Below are positions 50,619 to 60,084 of a stretch of 64,000 nt of DNA, one piece after another. The stretch is taken from assembly GCA_002412595.1 (NCBI GenBank), contig DHVJ01000030.1:1-64000 (forward strand). Direction: 5' to 3'. Position 1 is the stretch's first letter; each line of letters opens with the position of its first letter. Source of the DNA: Anaerolineaceae bacterium UBA5211. GTDB taxonomy: Bacteria > Chloroflexota > Anaerolineae > Anaerolineales > Anaerolineaceae. The notes under the pieces were generated by a model. That model saw nothing but the letters and a program-made list of their open reading frames with translations, had not been told where the DNA came from and ran no database searches. The translations under genes and the position numbers were made by a program.

Positions 50619-51395
50619 TCAATCTACCCCGCGCGTTTTATCCCGGATCTGCTGTTGGAAAGTCGGTGTTTTCAACTGCCATTCTAATACCGATGCCATA
50701 TAGACGCTCAGGATCTTCTGCATGTTCATGCGCACCTGCGGCGGAACAACCACATCGCTAAGTTCCTGATAGCTGTTGCGCTGAAAATGGCGCAAATAAC
50801 GCAGCGTATCTTGATTGGCCGATAATGCCTTGCCATCCAACTGCCCGCACTGCGGACACAAGATGCCGCCCTGCAGCGGCGAAAAGTATTGGTCTTCAGG
50901 TTTGATCGTTTTCTTACAAGCCACACAATGCTGCAATTCCGGCCGGAAACCAGCTATGTCCAGGAACCTTAGCTCAAAATATCTCACGGCGTTATAGGTA
51001 TCTGGGTTATCATTGATCCGCTTAAGGGATTCCAATGTCAAGCGGAAAAGACTGGGTTCTGGTTGCCCCTCTGTGGAAACCTTATCCACCAATTCCATGA
51101 TGTAAGATGCGTCAGTCGTCTTATTCAGATCATCCCGAATCGCCGGAAAAGCATGCAGCGTTTCCGCCTGCGTGATGATCCAGAAAGTCTGGCCGCGCGC
51201 CAATACCAATGCAGCATGCGTAAATGGCTCCAGGTGGGCAGCTTTGCGCGATTGTATTTTGCGCACTCCCTTTGCCAGCGTGTTTAGTTTTCCCGTCTCT
51301 TGAGTGAAAATACGGACGAAGCGGTCCGCCTCCCCATATTCCTTATGCGCGATGACAACAGCTTCTACTTTGCGAATACGGTCAGAAGCATGCAT
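50619..51395 (-). CDS. recO: DNA repair protein RecO
   Basis: A 258-residue RecO. The N-terminal OB fold opens VEAVVIAHKEYGEADRFVRIFTQETGKL; the helical C-terminal domain carries the zinc ribbon CVACKK and, further on, CPQCGQ. RecO anneals ssDNA and loads RecA in the RecFOR pathway. It is the last of the three genes glmU, cdd, recO, with 16 bp between cdd and recO. Confidence 0.92.
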   Translation of the reverse strand: MHASDRIRKVEAVVIAHKEYGEADRFVRIFTQETGKLNTLAKGVRKIQSRKAAHLEPFTHAALVLARGQTFWIITQAETLHAFPAIRDDLNKTTDASYIMELVDKVSTEGQPEPSLFRLTLESLKRINDNPDTYNAVRYFELRFLDIAGFRPELQHCVACKKTIKPEDQYFSPLQGGILCPQCGQLDGKALSANQDTLRYLRHFQRNSYQELSDVVVPPQVRMNMQKILSVYMASVLEWQLKTPTFQQQIRDKTRGVD

Positions 51396-51411
51396 AGCGT
51401 CCTTTGGATTT

Positions 51412-51816
51412 TTATTTTAAGTCCTTGGGCGTAAAAGCACCGGGAAGCAACTCGGAAATTTTCTTTTCCATGAGTATGTTTTCCTGTTCATCCGCTACGA
51501 TCACCAGTAAATCTTGACCAAATTCCGCCATCACCTGGCGGCAGGAACCACATGGGGTGCCGCCGTTCTCAGTCACTACCGCAATAGCCACGAAATCTTT
51601 TTCGCCATTGGATACTGCGGTGAAGACAGCCGTACGTTCGGCGCAATTAGTATCGGAATAGCCCGCGTTTTCCACATTGACACCTTCATAAATCCGCCCG
51701 GATTCAGTCAGCAGCGCTGCGCCAACTTTGTAGTTGGAATAAGGCGCATAAGCCCATTTACGCACTTGCTTCGCGATCCGAACCAAATCTTTTTTCTGCT
51801 CCAATGTAATTTTCAT
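51412..51816 (-). CDS. cdd: Cytidine deaminase
   Basis: A 134-residue homotetrameric-type cytidine deaminase. Zinc ligands are Cys58 (TNCAERTAVF, with Glu60 as proton shuttle) and PCGSCRQ (Cys89, Cys92). VNVENAGYSDTNCAER is the typical substrate-binding region. It converts cytidine and deoxycytidine to uridines in pyrimidine salvage. It is between glmU and recO in one leftward cluster. Confidence 0.93.
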   Translation of the reverse strand: MKITLEQKKDLVRIAKQVRKWAYAPYSNYKVGAALLTESGRIYEGVNVENAGYSDTNCAERTAVFTAVSNGEKDFVAIAVVTENGGTPCGSCRQVMAEFGQDLLVIVADEQENILMEKKISELLPGAFTPKDLK

Positions 51817-51829
51817 ACGTAGCTACCTT

Positions 51830-53197
51830 TCAGGATTTTTCTTCCTTCTTCTTCAGCGGCCGGGCTGGTACGCCCACTACTACTGTATGCGCTTCGACAT
51901 CATGTGTAACTACCGCACCTGCGCCTGTTTTCGCACCTTTCCCAATTTTCAAAGGTGCAACCAGCATGGTATCGCTGCCAATAAAAACATCATCCTCTAT
52001 CTCAGTCTTGAATTTATTCTCGCCGTCGAAATTGCATGTGATCGTACCGGCTCCGATATTGACATTCTTACCAATTTGAGCATCGCCCAGATAGGAGAAA
52101 TGACCCATTTTGGTACCTTCGCCCAAGTAGGAGTTTTTCACCTCGCCGAAATTACCCATATGGACATGTTCTCCCAAATGCGCGCCTTTGCGCAAATGCC
52201 CAAACGGCCCCATATCCACATAATTTTCCAATTTGGCTTTTTCAAGCACTGCAAATTTGATCTTTACAAAGTCGCTGATTTCAGTGTCTTCCGCCATGAC
52301 AGACGGCCCAAGTTCACAACCCTCCCCAACTTTTGTACTGCCTTTCAGATAGACTTCCGGATAGAGTATGGTATCTCTGCCAAGGGTAACGCCGCTTTCT
52401 ATATACACCCTTTGGGGGTCAATCATGGTTACCCCCTCCAGCATCCAATGCTGATTGATGCGTTTCTGCACCACCCGCAAGGCTTCTGCCAGATGGATGC
52501 GGTTGTTGATACCGATAGCCTCTTCTTGATCTGTGATCTCACGGGCCTCCACCAAAGCGCCCTGCTGGTAGGCAATTTCCACCAGATCGGTCAGGTAAAA
52601 CTCCCCCACCGCGGATTTTTCAATCTTATCCAACGACTCCCACAGCCAATCCGCTTGAAAACAATATGGATTAGAGTTTAGTTCGGTGATTTCCAATTCC
52701 GCTGGTGAAGCTGCTTTTTCTTCCACAATCCTACAGATCTTACCGCCAGCATCACGCACAATGCGGCCGAATCCACGTGGATTCTCTTCTACCACAGTGG
52801 AAATTGTCATCACCGCGCCGGTAGCCAGATGTTTTTCCACCAGGCTGCGGTAGGTTTCGGGGGTAATCAAGGGGAAGTCCGAGTTAGCAACCAAAACCAC
52901 ATCCGAGCGACCTTTCAGCATCTCACGGGCGCATTTGACAGCGTCGGCGGTGCCCAATTGGGGTTCCTGCAGCGCATAGCGCGCCTGGTTACCCAATGTT
53001 TCACGCACCAGGTCAGCCTGGTTACCCACCACAATAACTGCGGGATCTTCACACAAGCCTTTGACTGCATCCAGGATATAGGCCACCATAGGCTTGCCCA
53101 TCAATTCATGCAGAACTTTTGGTTTGCTGGATTTCATGCGGGTTCCCAGTCCTGCGGCCAAGATAACAATGTCGATTTTTGGGTTTGATTTGTTCAT
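51830..53197 (-). CDS. glmU: Bifunctional GlmU (GlcNAc-1-P uridylyltransferase/acetyltransferase)
   Basis: A 455-residue enzyme. The N-terminal pyrophosphorylase has VILAAGLGTRMKSSKPKVLHELMGKPM. The C-terminal left-handed beta-helix has many hexapeptide repeats, ending NIGAGTITCNFDGENKFKT and the GAGAVVTHDVEAHTVVVGVPARPLKKK tail. It makes UDP-GlcNAc for peptidoglycan and for the UDP-GlcNAc-derived sugars made by the wbp-like operon earlier in the window. It is preceded by the tRNA-Gln gene on the same strand. Confidence 0.95.
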   Translation of the reverse strand: MNKSNPKIDIVILAAGLGTRMKSSKPKVLHELMGKPMVAYILDAVKGLCEDPAVIVVGNQADLVRETLGNQARYALQEPQLGTADAVKCAREMLKGRSDVVLVANSDFPLITPETYRSLVEKHLATGAVMTISTVVEENPRGFGRIVRDAGGKICRIVEEKAASPAELEITELNSNPYCFQADWLWESLDKIEKSAVGEFYLTDLVEIAYQQGALVEAREITDQEEAIGINNRIHLAEALRVVQKRINQHWMLEGVTMIDPQRVYIESGVTLGRDTILYPEVYLKGSTKVGEGCELGPSVMAEDTEISDFVKIKFAVLEKAKLENYVDMGPFGHLRKGAHLGEHVHMGNFGEVKNSYLGEGTKMGHFSYLGDAQIGKNVNIGAGTITCNFDGENKFKTEIEDDVFIGSDTMLVAPLKIGKGAKTGAGAVVTHDVEAHTVVVGVPARPLKKKEEKS

Positions 53198-53240
53198 GAG
53201 ATTTCACCTTAATGGCTTAGAGAATTCGAGGAAAAAAAGG

Positions 53241-53311
53241 CTGGGGCGCTCGGAGTCGAACCAAGATCCACGGATTCAAAGTCCGGTGTGCTGCCATTGC
53301 ACCACGCCCCA
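53241..53311 (-). tRNA. tRNA-Gln (anticodon TTG)
   Basis: A complete cloverleaf reads on the minus strand: acceptor TGGGGCG/CGCCCCA, anticodon loop CTTTGAA and T loop TTCGACT. G73 is the expected discriminator for glutamine. CCA is not encoded; a T-rich tract follows as terminator. Confidence 0.92.
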
Positions 53312-53370
53312 GTGTGACCCGTTACATGAACGGGTATGAATTTTAACACATTTCTCTCGTAATATAAATA

Positions 53371-53406
53371 AAAAAAGGTTTTACGAAGTTCGTAAAACCT
53401 TTTTTA
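53371..53406. terminator. Bidirectional terminator
   Basis: Stem AAAAAAGGTTTTACGA / TCGTAAAACCTTTTTT, with A and T runs on both sides, at the end of the Opp/Dpp operon. Confidence 0.9.
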
Positions 53407-53421
53407 TCATTTTCGATATTA

Positions 53422-54471
53422 TTAAGCGTCGTTTCCGCGCATCCTTGGGTCCATTATATCCCGCAGTGCGTCACCCACCAGGTTCCAACCCAGCACAAAC
53501 AAAACCAGCGCCATACCGGGATAGATCAGGATCCACCAATATTTGGAAAGCTGCGGAATCCAATCACGCGCAAAGCTGACCAACTGTCCCCAGTCAGCGT
53601 AACCAACCTCGGTGCCGATGCCCAGGAAGCTGAGCGCTGCGAAAGAGACAACCACAGAACCGATATCCAGGGAAGCCACCACCAAGGTGGGATAAATCGC
53701 ATTCGGAATAATGTGCTGGAACATAATGCGGCTGTCAGTGGCGCCAACCACGCGGGCGGCCATGACATAATCGCGTTCGCGTACAGACAGGATGTCGCCG
53801 CGAATCAAACGCGCGTAACTCATCCAACCAAACACCACCAAGGCTATTGTCGCCGGCCAGAGCCCTTTTCCAATAGTAGGAGTCAGGATGGCAGAAAGGG
53901 TCATCGCCGACAGGATAAAGGGGAAAGTCTGGAATATTTCCGTGACACGCATGATCAGCGTATCCAGCCATCCGCCGTAAAAACCGGCCAGGCTGCCGAT
54001 CAAGATGCCTAATAACAGCGTGAGCCCTTCAATTAATACACCGACCTTGATTGCGGTTCGGGTGCCCCAAATCACACCGTAAAATAAGTCCCAACCGCCA
54101 CTGGCTGTTCCAAAGAGATGCACCCAATGGTCTTTTCCCGTCAAGGTCGTGTACCAACCCGGTAGTTCAGGTGCCTTCTTGACCCAATCAGCTCCCGGTT
54201 CCTTGGGATAAGGGCTATACCCATCTCTCAAAATTTTATAAGGATCGCGAGTTCCCTCCAAAGGAGGTGCAATTTGAGGCGCAAAGATTGCTATCAAAAT
54301 AAAGAACATGATCAATGTAAACCCGATGATGGACAACGGGTTAGTAAAAATACCATGCACAATACGGTAGAATTCAGGGCCTAAGAATTTTTCAGCTTTA
54401 CTGACTTTTCGTTCAGTGTATTCACCAATCAGGCCGTTTACTTGAGAATCGTTAATAACTAAGTCTGCCAT
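53422..54471 (-). CDS. Peptide/nickel-type ABC permease (DppC/OppC-like)
   Basis: A 349-residue permease. It has the cytoplasmic N-terminal segment with SKAEKFLGPEFYRI, a transmembrane anchor and the usual loop with the coupling motif DYVMAARVVGATDSRIMFQHIIPNAIYP (EAA-like). The periplasmic insertion after helix 1 is long (about 70 residues). It is the last gene of the operon, 11 bp after the DppB-like gene. Confidence 0.9.
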   Translation of the reverse strand: MADLVINDSQVNGLIGEYTERKVSKAEKFLGPEFYRIVHGIFTNPLSIIGFTLIMFFILIAIFAPQIAPPLEGTRDPYKILRDGYSPYPKEPGADWVKKAPELPGWYTTLTGKDHWVHLFGTASGGWDLFYGVIWGTRTAIKVGVLIEGLTLLLGILIGSLAGFYGGWLDTLIMRVTEIFQTFPFILSAMTLSAILTPTIGKGLWPATIALVVFGWMSYARLIRGDILSVRERDYVMAARVVGATDSRIMFQHIIPNAIYPTLVVASLDIGSVVVSFAALSFLGIGTEVGYADWGQLVSFARDWIPQLSKYWWILIYPGMALVLFVLGWNLVGDALRDIMDPRMRGNDA

Positions 54472-54482
54472 CGTTCTCCTTC

Positions 54483-55547
54483 CTAAGACAACCGTACGCG
54501 CGGATCAAGAAACGCGTAGGTGATATCCACGATCAAATTTGAAACAAGCATGATCAACCCTGTCAGGAGGACAAATGCCAACACTGTGATGACATCCAAT
54601 TGGACTGCCGCAGAAGCGCCGGCGGAACCAATTCCCGGGTAATTAAAAATGGTTTCCGTAATGGTCACCCCACCCAATAAATTGGCAATAGTGATACCGG
54701 CCATGGTAACCACCGGGATAAGCGCATTAGGGCGGGCATGTTTATTGATGACATCCTTCTCGCGCACTCCCTTTGCCCGTGCCGTGGTGACGTAATCCTG
54801 GTTCAAAGCTTCCAGCATGGATGAACGCATCACGCGCAGGAACAACGCCCAGTTGATGTAAGAAAGTGTAATAATGGGCAGCACCATATGGCGCAGCGCA
54901 TCCCAAAGGATATCAAAACGGCCATTCAACAAAGCGTCAACAGTAATGAAATTCGTATATGACGTAAATTCGGCGCTATTGATGATCATATTGGCCCAAT
55001 CCGAAATCCGTCCGGGCGGGAACCAGCCGTTGTTTGCATAAAAAAGCATCAACACTAACAAACCGAACACAAAGGATGGGAAAGAATAACCCAGGATACT
55101 GAAAATACGAGCAAATTGGTCTATAAATTTATTATGATTTACTGCAGCAATAATACCTAACCAAACACCAACGCCTATCAAGGGAATAATGGAATATAAC
55201 ACCAATTCAACTGTAGCCGGGAATCTACGTTCGATAATCTCAGCAACGGTTGTATTCCCCGAACGGGAATAACCAAAATCGCCCCGAATAATTCCACCTT
55301 CTATTTCACCCGTATCAATATCGACTCTGCCCGTCAACCAATGCCAATATTGCACAAAGAAGGGATCATCCAAACCATAACGGTCAATGATGGAATCCAT
55401 CACCTGCGCATTTTTTGGAATGTCATGCACATACAATGCTGCCCGTTCTGCCGGATCCAAAGAAGACAGCATGCCAAATATTAGAAGCGTAACGCCGAAA
55501 AGGATAACCGGAATAAGCAGAATCCTGCGAATAATGTATTGGCTCAT
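54483..55547 (-). CDS. Peptide/nickel-type ABC permease (DppB/OppB-like)
   Basis: A 354-residue permease beginning MSQYIIRRILLIPVILFGVTLLIF, the usual N-terminal helix. Its coupling loop is LNQDYVTTARAKGVREKDVINKHARPNALIPVV. It forms the pore with the DppC-like subunit. A long loop follows helix 1. It lies 69 bp after the binding-protein gene, with a strong hairpin between them. Confidence 0.9.
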   Translation of the reverse strand: MSQYIIRRILLIPVILFGVTLLIFGMLSSLDPAERAALYVHDIPKNAQVMDSIIDRYGLDDPFFVQYWHWLTGRVDIDTGEIEGGIIRGDFGYSRSGNTTVAEIIERRFPATVELVLYSIIPLIGVGVWLGIIAAVNHNKFIDQFARIFSILGYSFPSFVFGLLVLMLFYANNGWFPPGRISDWANMIINSAEFTSYTNFITVDALLNGRFDILWDALRHMVLPIITLSYINWALFLRVMRSSMLEALNQDYVTTARAKGVREKDVINKHARPNALIPVVTMAGITIANLLGGVTITETIFNYPGIGSAGASAAVQLDVITVLAFVLLTGLIMLVSNLIVDITYAFLDPRVRLS

Positions 55548-55572
55548 CTATTAATTTCATCACCTTTCTAAA

Positions 55573-55600
55573 TTGGGGAGCGCTATTAAGCGCTCCCCAA
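55573..55600 (-). terminator. Intercistronic hairpin between binding-protein and permease genes
   Basis: Perfect 12-bp stem TTGGGGAGCGCT / AGCGCTCCCCAA with a 4-nt loop but no T-run, so it probably protects the upstream transcript end rather than terminating fully. Confidence 0.75.
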
Positions 55601-55616
55601 GTATTTTCGTCGACGA

Positions 55617-57857
55617 TTAGTCTTTGGAAAGTACGTAGTACCACCTATTGGAATACATCGGGTTCATGTACCAACCATTTACCCATTTGGGTTCATAGTG
55701 GCGCTGTTTCACATTGAACAGCAGGATCGCCGGTGCGGTCTCATAGTATTTAGTGTTGAATTCATCTTTGTAAATTTGATCGCGGGTGGGAGGATCCACT
55801 TCGGTCACACCATCGGTGCAGATCTGGGTAAATTCAGCTTTCAGGTCAGCCGGGAAGGACTGCTTGAAGGCATAGTAACCTGCGGTGAAGGTATATGTCC
55901 AGTTATGGGTGTCATAGTAATCTGACTGCCATCCGATGATAAAGATAGGCAGTTTCTTGGCATTATTCGCCTGCAGGAATGACGGCCAAGGCAGACCAAC
56001 AACCTCGACAACATATTGCTCGCCAGCATCCTGGAGACCAGCTTGCAGCAGTTCAGCAATGGTCTGGCGCTGAGTGTTGCCGGTGTTATAAACAGCGGAC
56101 AGGCGGAAGCCAACATCGCTCAAAGACTGCGGTTCGCAAGCATCAGCGACAGCCTTCTTAGCAGCGGCATCTTCGGCAGCTGCCGCGGAGGCGGTTTCGA
56201 GTTCTTCCAGAGTCGCGGGGGCTTCTTCGCCTTCGGCAACCGGTTCAGTGGGTTCCACATATGCGGCGACTGCGTCAGCAGCTGCGGCTGCGGCTGCATC
56301 AGCAGCTACAACATCAGCGTCGGCTTCGCTGCAGGTGGTCCAAGTGGAAGCAGCTAATTCTTCCTGGCATTTGGCAACATCGTAGGTGTACTGCGGAGCC
56401 GTGTCATCATAGCCGGACATACCAGGCAGCATCAGCACTGGAGCGCGAGTACCTTCACCCTGAAGAACATCAGCCAGGTAGGTATCGTAATCAAAGCAAT
56501 AATTGAAGGCTTTGCGAACATGCTCATCATCAAAGAAGGTAGCGGGAATACCGTCACCATCCAGGTGTCCACTACCAACGAAGGAATTTCCGCCTTCGGT
56601 GTTAATGTTGAACTGGAAGCCGATGTCTGTACGGTTGCTGGCTACTTCAATATCAGTTACCTTCACAAACGGTTCGTTTTCGTCCACAACGGTCAGCGGT
56701 TCGCCCGCCAGCCATTGCTCATAAGTGGTTTCTTCACCAACCAATTCATCCACGATGGGCCAATCTTCAGTTGAGCCGACCAAAACATTATCGGCATCAC
56801 CAGCCTGTGCCATTGCCAAGCGGGTGCTGAATTCATCAACCTGTTTGATGATAATAGTCTTGAGCGCGGGAGCACCGGTGGGTGCGCCTTCCCATGCGGG
56901 TTCGCTCATCCAATAGTCTTCGTTGGCGGTCATAACAATTTCTTCGCCAGCGGTCCAGTGATCGAATTTGTATGGGCCAGTACCCATGACCATGCGGCCG
57001 AGGTTGGTCGCATTTAACTCTTCGGATGACCAGCCGTAATAGGGGGTCCAGTTGGCGCAATCGCCATCCCAACCGCCATTAGCGGCTACCCAAGCTTCGC
57101 TCTGGATGCCACCCCAACCGCCGCCAGCCAAGGTCGCCAGGAAAGGCGCCCAAGCCTGGGCCAGGTTGAAGGTAACCGTACCGGCAGCTTCGTCAGGGAC
57201 GATACGAGCCTGCAAATCTTCGCAGACTGCCTGCAGGGTTGCGGCGTCGTAAGTTGCCAGGGTCGCGCGGTCGTCGTAAGGAGTTGCATCGGAAATGTTA
57301 TCCAGGATGGAAGCGGGGTCAGCCAGGTCAGCACCATTGGCAGCCGCATCCACAACTTCAGCGACATCGGAAACACCGGCGCCATAAATCGGCTCGGTCA
57401 GCATCCACTGAGGTGAAGCGGTACCACCGGCTAAAATGTTGCGCACGAATGTGAAAGCAACATCATTGACGGTCATATCACTGCCATCATGAAATTTCAC
57501 GCCATCGCGGATTTTGAATGTGAAGACTTTACCGCCCTCAGAAATACCACCGTTATCCTCAGTGGGAATCTCAGTGGCAATCATGGGGACGAATTCCACA
57601 GCGGAATCCTTTTTAAAGAAAACCAGGTTGTCGAGCACATTTTGCAAAATTTCGCCGCCTGAGGTTTCATAGGTCAGGGACGGGTCGAGTGTCTCGGGCT
57701 CACCAAAGGTGGTCTCAACCCAGGTCGTCGGGTCTTTGGATGTTACCGCAGCAGCAGCACCGGAAGTGGTGGTGGCGCTTGCACTGGGGCCGCAGGAAAC
57801 TGCGATCATCGCGAAGACCGTCAGCACACTAATCAAAACTAAAATTTTTGAACGCAT
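55617..57857 (-). CDS. ABC substrate-binding lipoprotein, family 5, with Ala-rich insertion
   Basis: A 746-residue solute-binding lipoprotein, long for its family (about 500-600). It has a signal and lipobox IAVSCGPS (Cys22 region) and the family 5 start TTWVETTFGEPETLDPSLTYETSGGEILQNV. A segment at about 505-578 is an acidic Ala-rich coiled-coil-like insertion (VAADAAAAAAADAVAAYVEP and ETASAAAAEDAAAKKAVADA) between two cysteines (TTC and ACEP). A second Ala/Asp-rich stretch lies near 165-215. The insertions probably loop from the lobe without closing the binding site. It serves the peptide- or oligosaccharide-type permeases encoded next. Confidence 0.87.
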   Translation of the reverse strand: MRSKILVLISVLTVFAMIAVSCGPSASATTTSGAAAAVTSKDPTTWVETTFGEPETLDPSLTYETSGGEILQNVLDNLVFFKKDSAVEFVPMIATEIPTEDNGGISEGGKVFTFKIRDGVKFHDGSDMTVNDVAFTFVRNILAGGTASPQWMLTEPIYGAGVSDVAEVVDAAANGADLADPASILDNISDATPYDDRATLATYDAATLQAVCEDLQARIVPDEAAGTVTFNLAQAWAPFLATLAGGGWGGIQSEAWVAANGGWDGDCANWTPYYGWSSEELNATNLGRMVMGTGPYKFDHWTAGEEIVMTANEDYWMSEPAWEGAPTGAPALKTIIIKQVDEFSTRLAMAQAGDADNVLVGSTEDWPIVDELVGEETTYEQWLAGEPLTVVDENEPFVKVTDIEVASNRTDIGFQFNINTEGGNSFVGSGHLDGDGIPATFFDDEHVRKAFNYCFDYDTYLADVLQGEGTRAPVLMLPGMSGYDDTAPQYTYDVAKCQEELAASTWTTCSEADADVVAADAAAAAAADAVAAYVEPTEPVAEGEEAPATLEELETASAAAAEDAAAKKAVADACEPQSLSDVGFRLSAVYNTGNTQRQTIAELLQAGLQDAGEQYVVEVVGLPWPSFLQANNAKKLPIFIIGWQSDYYDTHNWTYTFTAGYYAFKQSFPADLKAEFTQICTDGVTEVDPPTRDQIYKDEFNTKYYETAPAILLFNVKQRHYEPKWVNGWYMNPMYSNRWYYVLSKD

Positions 57858-57925
57858 CTTGCTCCTCCATAAATATTTGTGTTAATTTATTTTATTTTAA
57901 TCAAGGAATACTTCGTGTGGGGGCC

Positions 57926-58933
57926 TCACCTCCTTTTGAATGACTCGGTGTTATACCAAAAGTGGCAAGCCACATAATGGCCGGGTTTTGCTTCCTGCCA
58001 TTCTGGGCGCTCTTCTGCACAAATTTGCTGCGCCAACGGACAGCGCGTGCGGAAACGGCAGCCAGAAGGTGGATTAATCGGGGAGGGTACATCTCCCTCC
58101 AAAATGATCCGCTTCCTCTTCTCTTCAACAAACGGATCCGGGATGGGAACCGCCGATAACAAGCCAATGGTATAAGGATGCAAAGGATCGTTATACAGTT
58201 CATCACGATCCGCCAACTCAACAAACACACCCAAATACATCACAATAACGCGTGTACTGATATGCCGGACCATGGAAAGGTCGTGTGCGATAAAAACATA
58301 CGTCAGGTCGAATTCCTTCTGCAAATCTTCCAGCAAGTTGACAACCTGAGCTTGAATTGAGACATCCAGAGCAGAAATCGGTTCATCGCAGATAATCAGA
58401 TCCGGCTGCAGGGCAATTGCGCGCGCCACGCCTATGCGTTGGCGCTGTCCGCCGGAAAATTCGTGCGGGTAACGATCCACATACGCCGGATTCAATCCGA
58501 CCAAAGAGAGCAGATCTTTGACTTTCTCGCGAATTTGATGCCCGCGCGCTAATCCATGCACAACTAACGGCTCACCGATGATCTGCTCCACGGTCATACG
58601 CGGATTGAGTGAAGCGTAGGGATCCTGGAAGATCATCTGGATTTTACGGCGCATCATGCGCATTTCTTCCCCGCGCAGTGTTACCAGGTCTTTGCCTTCA
58701 AAAACAACGCTGCCTGCGGTGGGCTCGTATAATTTCAAAATCGTGCGGCCTGTGGTGGTTTTACCACAGCCGGATTCACCCACCAGGCCCAGCGTCTCGC
58801 CTTTGTAAACCTCAAAACTGATATCATCCACGGCATGTACATAGCCGACCGTGCGTTGAATCACACCCCGTTTGATCGGGAAATACATCTTTAGGTTATT
58901 TACTTCCAAAATTACGTTGTCTTTATTTGTCAT
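57926..58933 (-). CDS. Oligopeptide-type ABC ATPase (OppF/DppF-like)
   Basis: A 335-residue ATPase. It has Walker A GESGCGKTTTGRTIL, the signature FSGGQRQRIGVARAIA, Walker B LIICDEPISALDVS and the C-terminal Cys-rich tail RTRCPLAQQICAEERPEW that carries Fe-S or zinc ligands in many OppF/DppF proteins. It overlaps the OppD-like gene by 4 bp. Confidence 0.93.
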   Translation of the reverse strand: MTNKDNVILEVNNLKMYFPIKRGVIQRTVGYVHAVDDISFEVYKGETLGLVGESGCGKTTTGRTILKLYEPTAGSVVFEGKDLVTLRGEEMRMMRRKIQMIFQDPYASLNPRMTVEQIIGEPLVVHGLARGHQIREKVKDLLSLVGLNPAYVDRYPHEFSGGQRQRIGVARAIALQPDLIICDEPISALDVSIQAQVVNLLEDLQKEFDLTYVFIAHDLSMVRHISTRVIVMYLGVFVELADRDELYNDPLHPYTIGLLSAVPIPDPFVEEKRKRIILEGDVPSPINPPSGCRFRTRCPLAQQICAEERPEWQEAKPGHYVACHFWYNTESFKRR

Positions 58934-59919
58934 TCACGTACCTTCCCAGTTTGAGGGTTCACCCAGCACGCTGCACGATGATGATCGTTAATCGGCATCA
59001 GCGGCGGATTTTCTTGCAGGCATTTTTCCACCCGGTATGTGCAGCGAGATACAAAAGGACAAAACTTGGGTTTTTTAAATAACACGGGGGGAACACCATC
59101 AATGGAGACCAAACGTTTCTTTTCGCTAACATCCAAACGAGGCAGACTTTTTAGGAGCCCCAAAGTATATGGGTGCTGCGGATTTTTGTACAGTTCTTTT
59201 ACTTCAGCTTCTTCAACAATATAACCGGCGTACATCACGTTCACACGTTCTGCCAAGCCGGCAATGATCCCAAGATCATGCGTAATCCAGATGATGGACA
59301 TACCCAATTCATCCCGCAGACTTTTTACCAGATCGACGATCTGTGCCTGAATGGTTACGTCCAGCGCAGTCGTCGGCTCATCTGCGATCAGCATTTGTGG
59401 GGAACAGCTAAGCGCCATAGCAATCATCGCGCGTTGGCGCATACCGCCGGAGAATTGATGCGGATAATCTTTCATGCGGTCATCCGGATTAGGTATCTTG
59501 ACCAACTCCAACAATTCAACAGCGCGATCCCAGGCTTGTTTTTTATTCATGCCCAAATGGATCTCCAGGGGTTCCATCAACTGCCGCCCAATGGTATGGA
59601 CCGGATTGAAAGAAGTCATGGGATCCTGAAAGACAAAACCTATTTGCGCACCACGCACATGGCGCAGCTCCTCCATAGATAATTTCAATAAATCCTTACC
59701 CTGGAACATTGCTGAACCGCCCACAATTTCGCCCGGAGGCATGGGAATAAGCCGGAGTATTGATTGAACTGATACACTTTTTCCACAACCGCTTTCACCC
59801 ACAATCCCCAGAGTTTCGCCTTCTTTCAAGCTGAAGGAAACGCCATTGACTGCATGAACAACCCCCTCACGGGTGTTAAACCTTGTTTCCAAGTTAGATA
59901 CATTTAATAAATCAGCCAT
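58930..59919 (-). CDS. Oligopeptide-type ABC ATPase (OppD/DppD-like)
   Basis: A 329-residue ATPase with Walker A GESGCGKSVSVQSIL, the signature FSGGMRQRAMIAMALS, Walker B MLIADEPTTALDVT and the C-terminal Cys region FCPFVSRCTYRVEKCLQENPP. It pairs with the OppF-like subunit. The gene is 165 bp after the upstream SBP gene, with no obvious promoter in the gap. Confidence 0.93.
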   Translation of the reverse strand: MADLLNVSNLETRFNTREGVVHAVNGVSFSLKEGETLGIVGESGCGKSVSVQSILRLIPMPPGEIVGGSAMFQGKDLLKLSMEELRHVRGAQIGFVFQDPMTSFNPVHTIGRQLMEPLEIHLGMNKKQAWDRAVELLELVKIPNPDDRMKDYPHQFSGGMRQRAMIAMALSCSPQMLIADEPTTALDVTIQAQIVDLVKSLRDELGMSIIWITHDLGIIAGLAERVNVMYAGYIVEEAEVKELYKNPQHPYTLGLLKSLPRLDVSEKKRLVSIDGVPPVLFKKPKFCPFVSRCTYRVEKCLQENPPLMPINDHHRAACWVNPQTGKVRE

Positions 59920-60084
59920 CCATTATTACCCTTTTCGTGGGATTTTGTTAACACTTCTAAACTCAAATGCAACCTCTTGTTAATAGGTCCCATTCGTTCG
60001 ATTTTACAATAGTTAAAAATGACTGTCAAATTTGAAGAATCCGCCATTCTAATATTGATTTATTGATATTATATTAATAATACC

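Noticed and set aside
56693..57385. Extra leftward open frames inside the family 5 binding-protein gene
   Set aside because: They lie fully within the real gene in other frames and show no protein family features.
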